From positions 10,842,872 to 10,906,871 of the forward strand of contig NC_034421.1 of NCBI RefSeq assembly GCF_002078875.1: DNA of 64,000 bases, in the 5' to 3' direction. This stretch comes from Numida meleagris. Taxonomy: Eukaryota > Chordata > Aves > Galliformes > Numididae. Shown one piece after another: positions 51,467 to 64,000 of the stretch; within the stretch, counting starts at the first letter, position 1; every line of letters begins with the position of its first letter. The translations under genes and the position numbers were made by a program. Below the pieces are notes generated by a model. It did not search any database and was not told the DNA's origin. It saw only the letters and a list, made by a program, of their open reading frames with translations.

Positions 51467-53534
51467 TTCATTTCATGGGATGCAGCCTAAGGCAGTAATT
51501 GGTTCACAGATATGCTGCACAATTTCAACTAATCTTCTTCACCAACTAAATTCATTTTCAGTTTTCTAAACTGGTAGATAACGCCTGTAAAACTAGTTCT
51601 ATATTACCTTTTCTATAAATACCACATGAAGTCCTCTTGATCAATAGGTTATAGTAAATATGAATTCCTTTAAAATAAAAACCTCAGCAAAATTTGAATG
51701 ATCAAAAGCAAAAGCAAGGTACCTTAAGAAAAATAGCTGTGAAAAAATTCTTTTCAAATGTAGAACATTGTACAGAAAACACACTTCCCTCTGTGAAGAA
51801 ACCTCATCACTGTGTAGCAGAAATACTTGGAAATAAGAAATGCTGTTTTCTTAGGTATTTATTACAAAGTACAGTACAGAGAGGAAAAGGAAAGGTGAAG
51901 CCTTTTGTTAGCTAAGACTCACTTTCCATGCAACTGCAGTGCTGTGACATTTGCAACAAAGCATAAGAACACAATAAATGTGATATACTGAGAGAGCTTT
52001 CTGACATACCTTTTCTATCCTTGAACTCTAAACAAGGACTCCTTTCCCCCTCTCTGCCATTATAGACACACTTGAAGTATTAAAATGCAGTAACTTCAGA
52101 TGGATTTAAATTGTTGTGCAACAATGAATTGCTGTTCTTTGGAATAGCTATACCTGTTTCAAACCGAGGAATATGAAGTATTAATCTAGAGCATTCGCGG
52201 AGCCTTATGTAAAGGTCAGTTATTTTCTGCTGTACATGGAAACATTCTACATGGTGTCTCACTTTCATTTTCAGTATTGAAATAACACTGAGCAGGTGAG
52301 CAAATTTAATTACGTAAGAAAGGGAAGAAATTATTACTAACAGCAGTGCTCATATAGTGGGTGCTCTTCTAAAACAATAAATTCAAACAAATGCTGAATC
52401 CTCATCACTTGTCTGATTATGCCAAATGAAGTCACTAAACATCTAAAAGAATCAAAATAGCTTTGTTAACTCAAAATAGTAGCTTCTTACTCAAAATAAC
52501 TCCTCTGTGTTTGGCTTTTTATGTGGATACCCAAAGAGTGAGACCTTGAACTGTAACAAATGAAAAGAATACAAGGTGTAGATGGTGCTAGTGCAGTGGA
52601 AAGGAAGAGATACATTCTGACTGAAGAATCTATTGCTCCTAATAAAGGAAGAAGTTCAGACACAGACGTGTCCTCATTCCATTTGAATATATTCAGATTA
52701 TTTAGTACATTTAGAGGTGCTAAACAATGTAGCAGATGAAAGAATCCAGACAGTTTCAGTCTGCAAATGGATTTGAAAGGGCAGAGGAAAAAAAAAATCG
52801 GAGTATTTATTAACTGAAGAAATGTTATTCCAATACAGAACTCAAGAATTCGTATCAGAGACATAAAGCATGTCAAGGTGACAGGTGCCGAGACAACACT
52901 GATGCTGGAATCCTTGAGTCACTCCAGCAATGACCTAGTGAATCGTACAGAAAGGCACGCTGCAGTTAGTGCTGAGTCAGACCAGAAGCTCAATCATCTT
53001 AATGCCAATCAACAGAAAGGAGTGCGGTGTTTTCCAGGACAGATAGAGAGCTTAAGGAATTGCGGGAGCACAGAAAACATACCCAAGAACTGCCAAGTCC
53101 AGGGATAACATTTAACCAAAGCCAATGGAGTTTTGATGACTGCTCTTTGAAATACACTGAAGGATAAATCCTGCAGAGGAAACATCCTTGCTGTGCGTAT
53201 TCTGCCCCACTAAGTTCAGAAGCACGCTCCATTTCAGGCTGACAAATTCGCCAGATTGCTTGCCAGTGAGTATAACAAACAGCAGAAACACAAACAATAA
53301 CGATCCAGACCTTGCCAATATTTTTTGCCTCATCAGCTACAATTTTGTATTCTTCGAGTATAACTCCTTTCCATCAACAGCCATCAAATCCTTGTCTGTA
53401 CTATAGTGATTTTAGTAAAGAACAGGAGTTGTTAAAACATTTAGGCAGGAAATTGGGAATTCAGACAATCCAAGTCTAAAGATTAAACATTTTTTTTTTC
53501 CATTGTAACACCTGTATATGTCAAAAACATAAAA
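51467..53534. other. Unique AT-rich noncoding DNA
   Basis: No gene, RNA or repeat family was recognised. The longest open frame (129 codons, minus strand, 52487-52876) is Phe/Leu/Ser-rich without conserved motifs and fits chance expectation. Confidence 0.6.
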
Positions 53535-53697
53535 TACCATAGAATGGTCTGGGTTGGAAGGGACCTTGAAGATCACGTAGTTCCAACCCCTGTGCTGTAG
53601 GCAGAGACGCATCCCACTAGAGCAGGTTGCTCACAGCTCCATCCCAGCCTGGCCTTGAACGCCTCTGGGGGGTGGGGTGCTGAGGCATCCACAAAAT
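53535..53697 (-). mobile_element. CR1 LINE 3' end, minus strand
   Basis: It begins with CCATAGAATGGTCTGGGTTGG, the reverse complement of the CR1 3' terminus. 'GAAGGGACCTTGAAGATCA', 'GTTCCAACCCCTGTGC', 'CCACTAGAGCAGGTTGCTC', 'CAGCCTGGCCTTGAACGCCT' and a diverged 'GAGGCATCCACA' follow. This is the standard end of avian CR1. It is 5'-truncated after about 160 bp. Sequence quality against consensus is good, so it is probably a fairly young copy. Confidence 0.93.
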
Positions 53698-54440
53698 CCT
53701 ATTTTAAGAATAACGATATACCTAAAACCCAAATGGTAACTGATTTCTTCTCTGAGCATTAAGAATATATGAGAATTAGAAATCTGCACCTATAACATTA
53801 TAGATCCCTCCTCCAGTATTATGCAAGTATTAACATCCTCAAAAATGTTCTGTTTCTTTAAAGTTCCTGAACAATTATCTGCCACATGGCACTACTCTGG
53901 AGATCATGAAGGAAAACGATAATAAGAAACCAACAGCACAGCATGGACTTGTTTCCTCTTCTTATTTGTACATTTCAGCATAACAGTTCATAAACACCTA
54001 AGTTTAAGGCATGTTAGCTAAATGCAGTATTAAGGAAGATGAGCGAAACTTGGCAAGTGCTAGGAGAATAAATAAATAAATAATCTAATTACAGATAAAT
54101 TGGAAGTGCATCAAATACAGAATTGTTTCACATTTGGCTAAAATATGACTTAACTTTCTACAGCATTATTGATTCCTTTTGTTTGATGCCCACCCTCAGT
54201 TTGCAGAAGCATTAAGCATTAACGCCAACTATTACTACAGGAAAACACCTTTAACTTGAAAACAAACAAACAAAAAAAACAATAACCCCACAACAATGCA
54301 ATTACAGAAAAGTTCAGCTCTTTTTTTGAGATTTGTGAGACTTCCAAAGTCTTGTTTTCCAAATTTCCATGTGCTCAAAGAGAGCAACATTTTGGTGAAA
54401 AGACAAGAGGGCACGGGTTATGAGAAGCTGCCTTGTTCTG
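53698..54440. other. Noncoding spacer with (AATA)n
   Basis: AT-rich unique DNA lies between two CR1 fragments. It holds an (AATA)4 microsatellite at 54067-54083 and an A/C-rich stretch near 54258-54295. Nothing else was recognised. Confidence 0.6.
54067..54083 (+). repeat. (AATA)4 microsatellite
   Basis: Just over four uninterrupted AATA units. It is a short simple repeat. Confidence 0.9.
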
Positions 54441-54586
54441 CTTAGAGACGAGGAGGGGCAGTGCTGAGCTCTGCTCTCTGGTGAAGGCAGCAGGACCAGA
54501 GGAACAGCATGGAGCTGAGCCAGAGGAAGGTCAGGCTGGGTGCTGGGAAAAGGTTCGGCATCAGAGGGTGGTCAGGAACTGGCAAA
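54441..54586 (+). mobile_element. CR1 LINE fragment, 3' region, plus strand
   Basis: It reads in consensus order 'GAGACGAGGAGGGGCAGTGC', 'TGAGCTCTGCTCTCTGGTGA', 'AGGACCAGAGGAACAGCATG', 'GAGCTGAGCCAGAGGAAGG', 'TCAGGCTGGGTGCTGGGAAA', 'AGGTTCGGCATCAGAGGGTG'. It is the same region and variant as the minus-strand copy at 22830-23220, in the opposite orientation. Both ends are truncated and no 3' octamer is present. Confidence 0.88.
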
Positions 54587-57500
54587 GTGAAGGCTGAGGC
54601 ACATCTTAAAAACAATTAACTTACATAAACAAACCTAAAAGTCATCACCAATACTTTGTCATTTCTTCTCATGTTAAGAACTCTTAAATGACACCTTATT
54701 GTTTAAAAAATTGGTTATGCTTTCAAACTGCTCAAAGCCAGAGTCACCCAATTTGGCACTGCATCCAAATTTTTTTTCTGTTCTATTTTATGGATTTTTC
54801 CATGGTGGAGTTTTTTGCGGCGTCACCTTGCTTTACTGCAATGAGGTCACCACAGTGAAGCATGAGGATGTGCTGACAGCCTTATGAGGAAATATGGTAT
54901 CTGTTGTAAACTTTAAGTGTAACTCCAAAATAAAAGCTTCTTCAGACTGGAAAGATCAAGTCTAGCAAAATGCTGGTATGCAGCTTCGTGCCCGACTCCA
55001 GTCACAATCCATGACTGCTGAGCTGTTCTGTCTTTTCAGAGATACGTAACAGAGATAAGAAGAACCTGGAGATTATAGAGTATCAATAAGATGAAGCAAC
55101 TTTATTGCTTCTGATAGGAAATTCTCCCAGGATTTTACAGAAGCTTAATAACTATGACCAATGCAATCTTCATGGTGCAACACAAAACATATGACTCTAC
55201 TGGAAGATTTCCCAGAGCACAACTCCTCTGTGAGTTATCAGGGAAGTAATTAAGCAGTGAAACTTTGTTGCTTTTGATGAAATAGTCTCACAAGGATAGT
55301 TCGATGACCAGCAAATAGGAAGAAACATGTCCTGCTTCTCTTCCCGCTTTCACTGTAGTATTTGTCGTGCTTTTAACTGCCTTGGATGTACTAAAAGGTA
55401 GAAGCAGTAATCCAAATGACATTTACAGGCTGTGGCTAGTTCACCAAGCACATCTAATAAATTCACATTTGCCCATACTTCTCATTAATGATGACTTATA
55501 AAAAACTTTAATTCTGGACAGTATCATTCACACCAGCCTTTCTGGATTATTATGCCTATCTGAACTTCTTAGTTAATGATGCTGTTATTACTACAGGTAA
55601 TATAGTTAGTTTGAAAAAGATCAATAGGTCCCCAAGATCCTATACAGCCAGAAAGTAAAGCCTGCAAATGCAGAACAACCACGTTAATATTGCTGCAGTA
55701 ATCACTGCCAACATTAGTCCAGAAAAAAAACAAATATTCCAAAAATGTTCCAAAAAATCTTGCTACCTAGATACCGGCTAATGCCTTTTCTAAGAGTGCT
55801 GAACATCAAGAGTTCACCCAAATCTTAAACAAGGTCCTCCATCTTAATCATCATGTATTATTTTCTACTTCTAAAAATCTTATTTAGCTCTGTGTCCAAT
55901 CTCTCCATCAAAACACAGAAAATATTACTAAGTTCTTTAATATCAGGGATTTATGTTTTACTTTAACAGTGTTACCTACAATTATTTACACAGCGCTATC
56001 TGACACAAACAAGATGTTATCTGTGAAGCTCACATGAAAATCCATTAAAGCAATCTTTCAGGGACAGTTTAAATATACTGTTCCCAAGGTAAACTTCCTT
56101 GCTGTAACATAAATATGAATTTGTAAAAGCTTCTAAGCAATAATTTACTACTTTGCAAGGTTGGCTTGGTAAACAGTTGTGCAGCGATTCTAGCTGAATC
56201 ACATTTAATTACACACCTAAAAGACAGCATTCTCAATAAACTTGTTCCTAACTCTCATTCTGAAGACAAGCTTGCCAAATTTCTACTATACATTCAGATG
56301 ATGAAAGAAAGATAACACATACACAAAAAAGAATATTTGGGCATAGACACTAAGATATTAAAATAACATGGATCCTTTGGGGTTCTGAACAACCAAATAA
56401 CCTGGAAGTTGTTCAGCTGCTATGACCAGGAGAACAGTTGTGAGAAGCACTTTGGTGAAACTTTCTAATCATTGACAGAAAGGATCTTTCCACTCTTCAA
56501 TAAATCCTTCATTTGGAAAATTATAAACTATCAAAACAGAGTATTTGAACAAATAATTTATTTCAGATTTTATCTGTAATCTCTCAGCATATAAATAGAT
56601 GGAGCTTTATTCTGCTTCTTGAGCTCATGCTGAATGCCAGTGACCTAACGGACTTTGATGTCAACCAGTATAAAAGAAGATATTCTCTTCCATGGCACAA
56701 TCGCTTCCTGTAATTAGAACCAGGGCTTTATTTGCACACAGCCTAATTCTACACTGGATCCTGCTGGCATGTCACACTGCTGTTACAAAGATCAAGATAT
56801 TCTCCACCTCAGTAAACACTGTACAAGGCTGTTACCTACCTATTCCCTACATAAATTAGGGCACAAGAACATCATAGGCATAATTATCTCTGCAAACACG
56901 CTGGAACAGCCATGGAATTATTCGGCTTCCGTACTGTCTGTGCCTTCCTGTACTCTTCAGGCAGGAATACACTTTGAGAACTGGGATGCCTTTCAGTCTC
57001 TCTTCCCACATTTTCTCCCCCTGCATCTACCCCAAGCCAGTGGGTATTTCTGCTGAAAAGCATCACATCTTAAAAATGACACATCTCAACAAGCTTTTGT
57101 GACTGTTGCCAGTTCTCCTGATTGCATTGAAAGTCTCGGTCAGCTTTTGCTGGTACTTTGGAAGGCAAGTAGGAAGGGAAGGGACATAAGAAAATGCACA
57201 TTCAGAAGCAGGGAAGCAAACAGAGATCACCATCATTTTAAAGTGCTATGGAATTAAACTCACAGCTTCTGAACTGAAGTTGAATAGTACAGCAGCACAG
57301 GCTATATTTGGCTGGAGGAGGAAGAAAGGAATTTCCCTGAGCACAGTCACATGGTGTCAGCACTGGCACGGTGGACAACATGAGTATACAGCTTCCTGAT
57401 TCAGATAATGATGTTATCTGCTTCTTGACTTTACTGCCCAAGTAAAGGCTCTGTCCTGAAATACATCATGCATCTCTGCAATCATCAGCGGTGCCTGAGC

Positions 57501-58936
57501 CCCGCTTTGTTCTAACCAAGATCATGTCACTGTATTTTCTTTAGCAAAAGAAGAAAGCAGTGTTCACATAGGTGTCTATTACAGATTATTGTAATAAATA
57601 AGGATAAAAGCCTGTTCTTTTTTTTTCCTGGTCTGCGGGAACCTGAACTGATAGAATACATTTGGTGAGTTTCTCTGCAGAAATCATAACATGAGCAAAC
57701 GCGCCAGATCTTTGAAAACTGCAATCACCTTTGATGATGAAGCAGTAAATAACAAAGAATTCCCAGTCTTCTAATTAACATGAGAAATGCTTGCAGTTCT
57801 TTAGATATGCTATTGCAATGTGACTAGCAAAATCAGGAGAGGTAGACTGAATAGCTGAATATTCTGACAGTTTAATTGGAATTTATTAGGAGAAAGTACT
57901 GCTGCATCATCCAGAGAATTCATCACAGACTGAAGACATAAAAGTGCACAAGATCCAAGTGTTTCCTGAGTTTCTTTCTTTCTTTACTTTCACCCTCCAA
58001 GTAAGTATAATACTTACAGTATTTACTGTAAACACACTTTAAGCAATGTATTTGTCTGTCAGTTTTAAATCACTATGTTCATACAAATAAGAATGCCACT
58101 TGTGTAGCCAGTGGTTCCTTGTCATCTTCATCAGGTAAGTACTAGCACACTTCCATGCAAATACACACTGTCAGAGGAAGACTAGAGACAGACCAGTGCA
58201 AATGACTAAAAACTTGGCAACAAAAAATTCTGAATAATCTGCTTAGCACTGTAATATCATAGGGAAAGAGAAATTTTACCTAGAGGCTAAAACACACAAT
58301 TTTTTTTTTTGTAGTTACAAGAAACTCTCTTCCAAGACAGATTCTGAGATTAAAGCATTCCACCTGATTGATCAATGGACAAAGCAAACTTAACAAGCAA
58401 AGGCATCTACGTATAGATGGAACTACCACGTGACAGGGAAACAAAACTGAAAATGGCACATAGAGGTAATTAGCTACCACATTCCCAGCCTCTTCTTCAC
58501 TACCACGCTTACAGCTCATGCCTGAAGCTGAACTTCATGCATATCCATACTGGAGCTGCAAAGGGCACCTAACCTCAGCTCCTGCTTCCCAGGCTCCTGT
58601 GGGGTAGATATTGCTTGAGGGATACCTGTTCCCTGCAACAGCTCTTTACCATTTTAGCCAAAGCGGTCTAGGCTCTGCTCTCCACTGGAGGCTTTACTTC
58701 CTTTAGGCACCCCACAGGCACTGAAACAGCCCTGCATTTGGATGTTGAAACTGGGTGCCAAATCCAAATTAAGCAACAGAGATCAAGCCACAACCCAGTT
58801 TGGATTTGCCTGTTTCTGCCAAGCCCTGCCCTTCCACACACACAGAAAGCCCAGACAAAACAAAAAACAAACAAACAAAAAAAAGAAACACAAAAAAACA
58901 ACCAAAGCTGTTCTCTTTGGTACTAAAGATACGCCT
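54587..58936. other. Unique AT-rich noncoding DNA
   Basis: No gene was recognised. A CAAA-type A-rich tract lies at 58855-58905 just before the CR1 terminus. The part at 58500-58760 is somewhat GC-richer without an identifiable element. Short open frames on both strands carry no family motif. Confidence 0.6.
58855..58905 (+). repeat. A-rich (CAAA)n low-complexity tract
   Basis: Mostly A with regularly spaced C, including (CAAA) units and A8-A7 runs. It lies about 32 bp from the 3' end of an oppositely read CR1 copy but shows no clear link with it. Confidence 0.9.
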
Positions 58937-59065
58937 TCATAGAATCATCACAGAATCATAGAACGGCTTGGGTTGGAAGGGACCTCAAGGATCATCAAGC
59001 TCCAATCCCCCTGCCGCAGGCAGGGCTGCCAACCTCGAGATCTTATACTAGACCATGCCTTGATC
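58937..59065 (-). mobile_element. CR1 LINE 3' terminus with octamer repeats, minus strand
   Basis: It starts with TCATAGAATCATCACAGAAT CATAGAA, the reverse complement of the ATTCTATG-type octamer array that ends CR1 elements. 'GGCTTGGGTTGGAAGGGACC', 'TCAAGGATCATCAAGCTCCA', 'CCCCCTGCCGCAGGCAGGGC', 'TGCCAACCTCGAGATCTTA' and 'TACTAGACCATGCC' follow. The 3' end is therefore genuine and the copy is 5'-truncated after about 130 bp. The element's intact tail makes it one of the youngest-looking insertions here. Confidence 0.94.
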
Positions 59066-62000
59066 CTCTATCTTTTTTTTCACCTGTCAGGTAATTGTTT
59101 CCTTTTTGGGTGGGTAGGCAGGCAGAGGAAGACTTCTCCTTTAATGAACTAAGGACAGCAATCTTTCCCACTGTGAGCAAAGCACAGTTCTAGTCTTTGA
59201 GGAATATTAGGGATGTCCAATCAGGGTCATTCTGGCCACCCAGGCCACTCATGTCAAACAGTGCTAGAGAGCAGTGCATTCTGTTGATTTTGTTAAGTAC
59301 CTAGAGCTGCAGAATACAAAACTCATGATACTGAGCAACTGGCATTGAAGTGAAAAAAAAAAAATTAATGGCTAGCATGGTGGAAAGAGAGCAAGTCTTC
59401 TAAACTTCATCTAAAGGATTAAAAAAAAACATCTTTAACATTCTAGTTGGCTGTGCTTTGTTATAGTGATTACAAAAGACAAGATTTGGACTTGAGATGA
59501 ATCTTCCCTTAAAAACTTACCTTATAAAAACACGTTCATTAAATAACAGCTATGTTCCTATTTCAAAAAAAAAAAGAACATTGTTTCTCCTGGTAAAAAA
59601 AGTAAGATATTCTGCATTTCTTAGCATCCCAAGTTTGTCTGGCTAGATTTCCACACTTCAGGAGAACATTACATAGCAATAAAAAGAAATGTTCACATTG
59701 CTTAAAGGCTTTGAATTTACTATACTTTCTTTCCTCTTTAGTTCCAAATAAATACATACCAGGATGGCAGCTGGTATAGGAGGTGCCAGGTACATAAATC
59801 AAACAGACAGAGCCTTGAGGGGAGAAGGCCTCAAATGATAAATAATTACCAATTCTACAGAGGTTGATTACTGCACTTCTGATTAAAACAAGACCTGGAT
59901 TAAGGCACAGACCTGAGCAGATAAAAAAAAAGAGCAAAAAAAAACAAAACAACTTCAGCTTTGGTGCCTGAGCTGAGTTCCAGTGCAAGGCATCTGGGCG
60001 CCACAGTTCTGCACAGGAGACAGACAGCAGACTCTGGCTCCTGTGCTGTGAACCCTTTGCTGTCAGAGACTCATCTGACACACCTGCAAGCTGGGTGTTT
60101 TAATATCTCACATAGCTCTCGAACGTTCCAGTTTCTGGGTGCCTGTAATCTCATAGATTTTCTTTCATGCCCCCTTTATTGCTCTAGTACTCAAGCACTC
60201 TCCACTAATGCACTGAAAGGCGTAACATCTCACATAATTGCAGTTCAGTCTCTGCTGGAGAAAATTAACTCGTGTATAAGTTGCTTTCTGCAGCATGATA
60301 GTTGCCAGTTACTTTATAGGTTTTTTTTATCTTCCCTTTTATTCCCTTTTAAAGAAATAATTTCATAATAAATATTGATACAGTTAAAAATGTTTTCTCT
60401 TCCATGATTTAATGGGAACACATTTTCTAATAAGTTCTTCAGCACGTTAGACTTACGCCAGTGATAATTTATTGTAATTGCTTTCAGTTAAATCAGAGCA
60501 CATCTTTTCAAATGCAACATTTTTACACACTGTCAGAAGCTTAATATTTTAATTTTAAAGGAATGAATCTGAAGCACCAGACTTCGCTTGACTTTTCCAA
60601 TAGTGAACCAATAAAGTGAAATTATGACACTATGAAATTTTTAGTCTCTGAATAATCCAAACATGTCTTAGTACAGCAATTATTAGTTAGCTAAGAGGAT
60701 GAATGGAATAGCTGACCTTAAAAGAAAAACAGATACCAGATTCAAAAAACATAGCTCTTAAACTTTGGCTGCTAAATAAACGCCATGATTTTCAAAAGCA
60801 AGTCATGCTAAATATTAATCAGATGTGTAATCAACACTTCCGACTACAGACTGCTTATTCAGATTCCTAATCTTTAAGTATTATGTTCTCGATCAAAATT
60901 CCAGGGAAACGTGGCGTGGGGAGCTGATGAAACTAGGAGTAACAGTGCACATACATACTTAGCCTAACTGAACAGTAATGCAGATAATCACACAGCCAGT
61001 GGATCATGAACCATAAGTCAAACTTTAGAAGAAACACACTGGTTCCTATGCAGGTAGTGGTACAGTTGTGGCAACAAGCCAGGATCACATCTTTCGAACT
61101 TGAAAAAGTGATTCAAAACGTCTAAAGCCCACAGATAAATTTGAACTATGCTTAATCATAAGAGCAATTAAAGCTCCCTAATGTACTTCAGCCGCAGGTA
61201 GGGGGAAAAATACCCCAAGGCACTGAGTTATAGAAGGGCTCAGAATCCGCTCAAGAATGGATTGCTGGAATGAGATCTGTGCCCAAGCCTCTGATACCCA
61301 AAGTGCATAGGCTTCAGTCTTCTCTCAGGAAAGGCAAGAAGATTCAGCAGAAGGAAAAGAAAAATGCTAAAAGACAAAGAAGTATTTAATATTTATTCGT
61401 AGAGCTCTCTAGCCTCTAAGAGATCAAGGTTATCAAAGAAGGCTACCAACTGGGCCTGATGGAAATATTCTGCTCTCTTAACTGGTGATGGAATAAATTC
61501 ATTTGCTGGAACATCCTGGTTGCATCTCACTACTGAATCCATGTCCAGTGCCAACGCAGGGATATTACAGACACCCTAGCAGCCCTTTTAGCGTTATTGT
61601 AAATGTCGGCTTTTTTACTAGTGTCTTTATAGATATTTGAGTATCCAACATAAAATATTCCATTACAAAGGGGAATGCTAATAAGAAGCTATAATGCAGC
61701 ACGCCAAGGGCAATGATCAGGCAAACGGGAAGAATTATGAAAGATATATAAATACATTTGGTTTTTCACTCTAAAAGGTTACAGCGCACACATGCACCAG
61801 ATATGCAGTTCTGCCATTTGCAGCCCTGGCTGTAACATTTGCTGGTCTGTGTTACTAGTGCACTCATTTTAGGAAAGATGAACTAAGTCACATCTATTAC
61901 AAATAAAGCACAAACCTGTGTGACAAACAACCAGAGACTTTTAATACATGCTGACACTCTTTTCTTAATGCTGGCTTGGCGGAGTTTTCACTTTAAAGAA

Positions 62001-64000
62001 ATGGGTTCCAATGAAGATACTTCCTGTGATGCTTTGAGTGGAGTCTCAGCAGAATGGAAAGCTTTATGACCACGTGAGGCTTTTATGACAAATGCCTAAA
62101 GGAATATACACATGTGCATAGTCAAGGGAGAATTAAAGCAAAGTTGCCTCATGGCACCCCCAAATTCAGATGGGGTTTAAATGTCTTCTAACATTAAGAA
62201 GACAGATAGGAAAAATACCGACCCAGAATCAACCAATGAATTTCTAAGGTACATCTTTGTAAAGCTCAACCATGATTTGTCTGTAAACTTCCATGGGAGA
62301 AAAAAAAAACGACTCAGCATTTAATATAATGAATATCAGCAGTGACTTAGAGCTGTGCAGTGCAAAAGCCCTGGAAGAACACATCTTGTAGAGCACGTGG
62401 TTCCATCATGATCCCTTTGCTAAAATGTACAAAGGAAACATGGGACTGGCAAAGATAACACTGCTGTAGTACGATACTAAGAGAAATTTATCTTCAGCTC
62501 AGGTCTTATAATTTTATTCCAAATGCCCCTTAATTGACACATGTCCAAGAACATGGTGGGACAAAACTTCTGCGCTATACTGAACTGAACAGCTGCAACA
62601 GCACCATATGACAAAACTGTGGAACAGCAAAAAGAGCACAAGAAGCCCCAAATTTGAAAGAGACAAAAAAGAATACAGAATTAATCCAGAGTCAGAATTG
62701 TACCCAATGCTAATTTGGTCAAAATCTGCATGCTGAAGTTCAGTAGTAAATTCTGCTACATTTTTAGTCAAAAAGAAACCCAAGCAAGCACAATCTGCGA
62801 GTCTGAAGTAAAACAAATGTATTAATTTACAGCACAGCTAAACTGAGTAGCCACATTATCCTGAAGGCAGCCTGCTAACTCACAAAGTCGGAAGTAAATA
62901 AATCACATATGACTGTGATAAATGATCAGTGCAGGATGTGTCAGAGTGCAGGCCTGATCAGCCATCATGCTGAAATTCAGGCTCTACCATGGGAGGTTTG
63001 GGAGCCTGCAAATATGAAAGAGACTCTTGTTAGTGTCAGAAGTAGGCAAATGATTTACCATGAATTAGTACAGAAGCAGAGCTTAGCCCACTGCACATTT
63101 CTGAATGATCAACAAGCAGGTAGCGTGTTCTTTTTTTCTAGTGTGCCAGCTGGTGTTGTCCTACTTTTTTTTTTTTCCCCAGAACTGTAAATTCCAGTTA
63201 TTTTTCCTGGAGATACTTATTAATAATATCATGAATGATTTAACTCAAGACACATAATTCACTTCATCCTCAAAGTCCTAATGCTTCATGCCAGTGTTAG
63301 CAGAAATTCATACTGAGAATCCTTCCACCCCAAAATAAAGCATCACTGGAATAGCCTGTGTGGCAGAAAGAGCTATTTACTAAGGGAATGGACCCCACTC
63401 CTTTTCACATTTTCAACTTCAAATAGCGTTTGGGTTGCATTTTGGATTTTTGTGTACCTTTGACAGGTGCAGAGACATATGACTTGTAATTCCAAGCTTG
63501 AGGGCACATGCAGAAGAAAAGCTTTATTTTTTTAATTAAAAAGAGATTAACAAGGAAAACTGTCAAAACAGAAAAAAAAACACACCATCAATATAAACAC
63601 GGAAAAAAAAACAGGTGACATTTCACAAAATTCACATGAACATCAATAATGAAAGTAGATTATAGACCTCAGTAAATCACAGGACAGACTAGCACAGTGG
63701 CAGCTCTAACACACTCAGCTGGGGCAGCAGTCCCCACAGGGGGCTACGTGCCACTGCAGTGCACACCCTGTCAGTGCACACCGCAGCTTCTGCTCAGCCC
63801 TACCAGCTCAGTGCTGGGACAAGGACACTGCAGTGCACCAGAGCATGCAGGAGAGGCATTACTCAGAAAGTCAGAGAGGTCTGAGTTTCTGGTGGGGCTG
63901 GACTCTCAGCTCTGAGTGCAAGATTCATCTAAGTTGCCAAACTAGGCAGAGGCTAAGGTCATGGGATCCTCACTGCTCAGGGGATAACTCCAGCAGCAAT
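59066..64000. other. Unique noncoding DNA to the window end
   Basis: No gene was recognised. A 12-A run lies at 59353-59364 and a 12-T run at 63165-63176. The 172-codon minus-strand frame at 59563-60081 is bounded by poly-T and poly-A tracts and is rejected as coding. The last 300 bp (63700-64000) is GC-richer and carries repeated CAGTGCAC motifs but no recognisable element. Confidence 0.55.

Noticed and set aside
52487..52876. 129-codon minus-strand frame
   Set aside because: Hydrophobic and Ser-rich from T-rich DNA, with no motif, no splice context and no neighbouring exon.
58855..59065. Processed pseudogene with poly-A tail
   Set aside because: The A-rich tract is adjacent to a CR1 3' terminus, but no gene-derived body lies upstream and the CR1 is read from the other strand.
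59563..60081. Longest open frame, 172 codons, minus strand
   Set aside because: It begins and ends in homopolymer-rich DNA, encodes Phe/Leu/Cys-rich sequence with FFF runs, has no family motif, and a frame of this length is expected roughly by chance in 64 kb on six frames.
1..64000. tRNA genes, CRISPR arrays, endogenous retroviruses, bacterial operons
   Set aside because: No GGTTCRANNCC-type B box in a cloverleaf context, no regularly spaced identical repeats with unique spacers, no LTR pairs or gag/pol/env motifs, and no ribosome-binding-site-led gene series were seen.

Overview
The window looks like vertebrate nuclear DNA, almost certainly from a bird. It is AT-rich and CpG-poor, and stop codons are dense in all frames. 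The only recognisable interspersed repeats are fragments of CR1, the non-LTR retrotransposon that dominates bird genomes. Two of them keep the 3' end with its ATTCTATG-type octamer, seen reverse-complemented. No L1, Alu or MIR was recognised. A galliform (chicken-like) host would fit the CR1 variants at 22830-23220 and 54441-54586, but that is inference.

No protein-coding gene, tRNA, rRNA, known microRNA or CRISPR array could be supported. The longest open frames (120-172 codons) are low-complexity, sit in repeats, or have the length expected by chance in 64 kb. The window is therefore either intergenic or part of a very long intron; the sequence alone does not say which.

Layout. 1-14500 is unique AT-rich DNA with short homopolymers. 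14530-14640 may be a very old CR1 relic. 16195-16560 is a GC-rich island whose right part is a minus-strand CR1 fragment. 16561-22590 is unique DNA with a small hairpin and a degenerate tandem repeat near 18.1 kb. 22591-23220 is a tail-to-tail pair of CR1 fragments. 23221-40794 is unique DNA with purine tracts, an AAC microsatellite and a three-copy 20-bp tandem repeat at 34841-34900. 40795-41030 may be another old CR1 relic. 45240-46098 is the longest CR1 copy, plus strand, frameshifted and lacking the reverse-transcriptase core. 53535-53697, 54441-54586 and 58937-59065 are further CR1 fragments. The rest is unique AT-rich DNA.

The most unusual structure is a pair of 80-bp arms at 49994-50073 and 51387-51466. 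They are reverse complements of each other with one mismatch and lie 1,313 bp apart. They match no repeat I recognise, have no visible target-site duplication, and their single difference is a CpG-to-CpA change. No functional multi-gene system is visible in this window.
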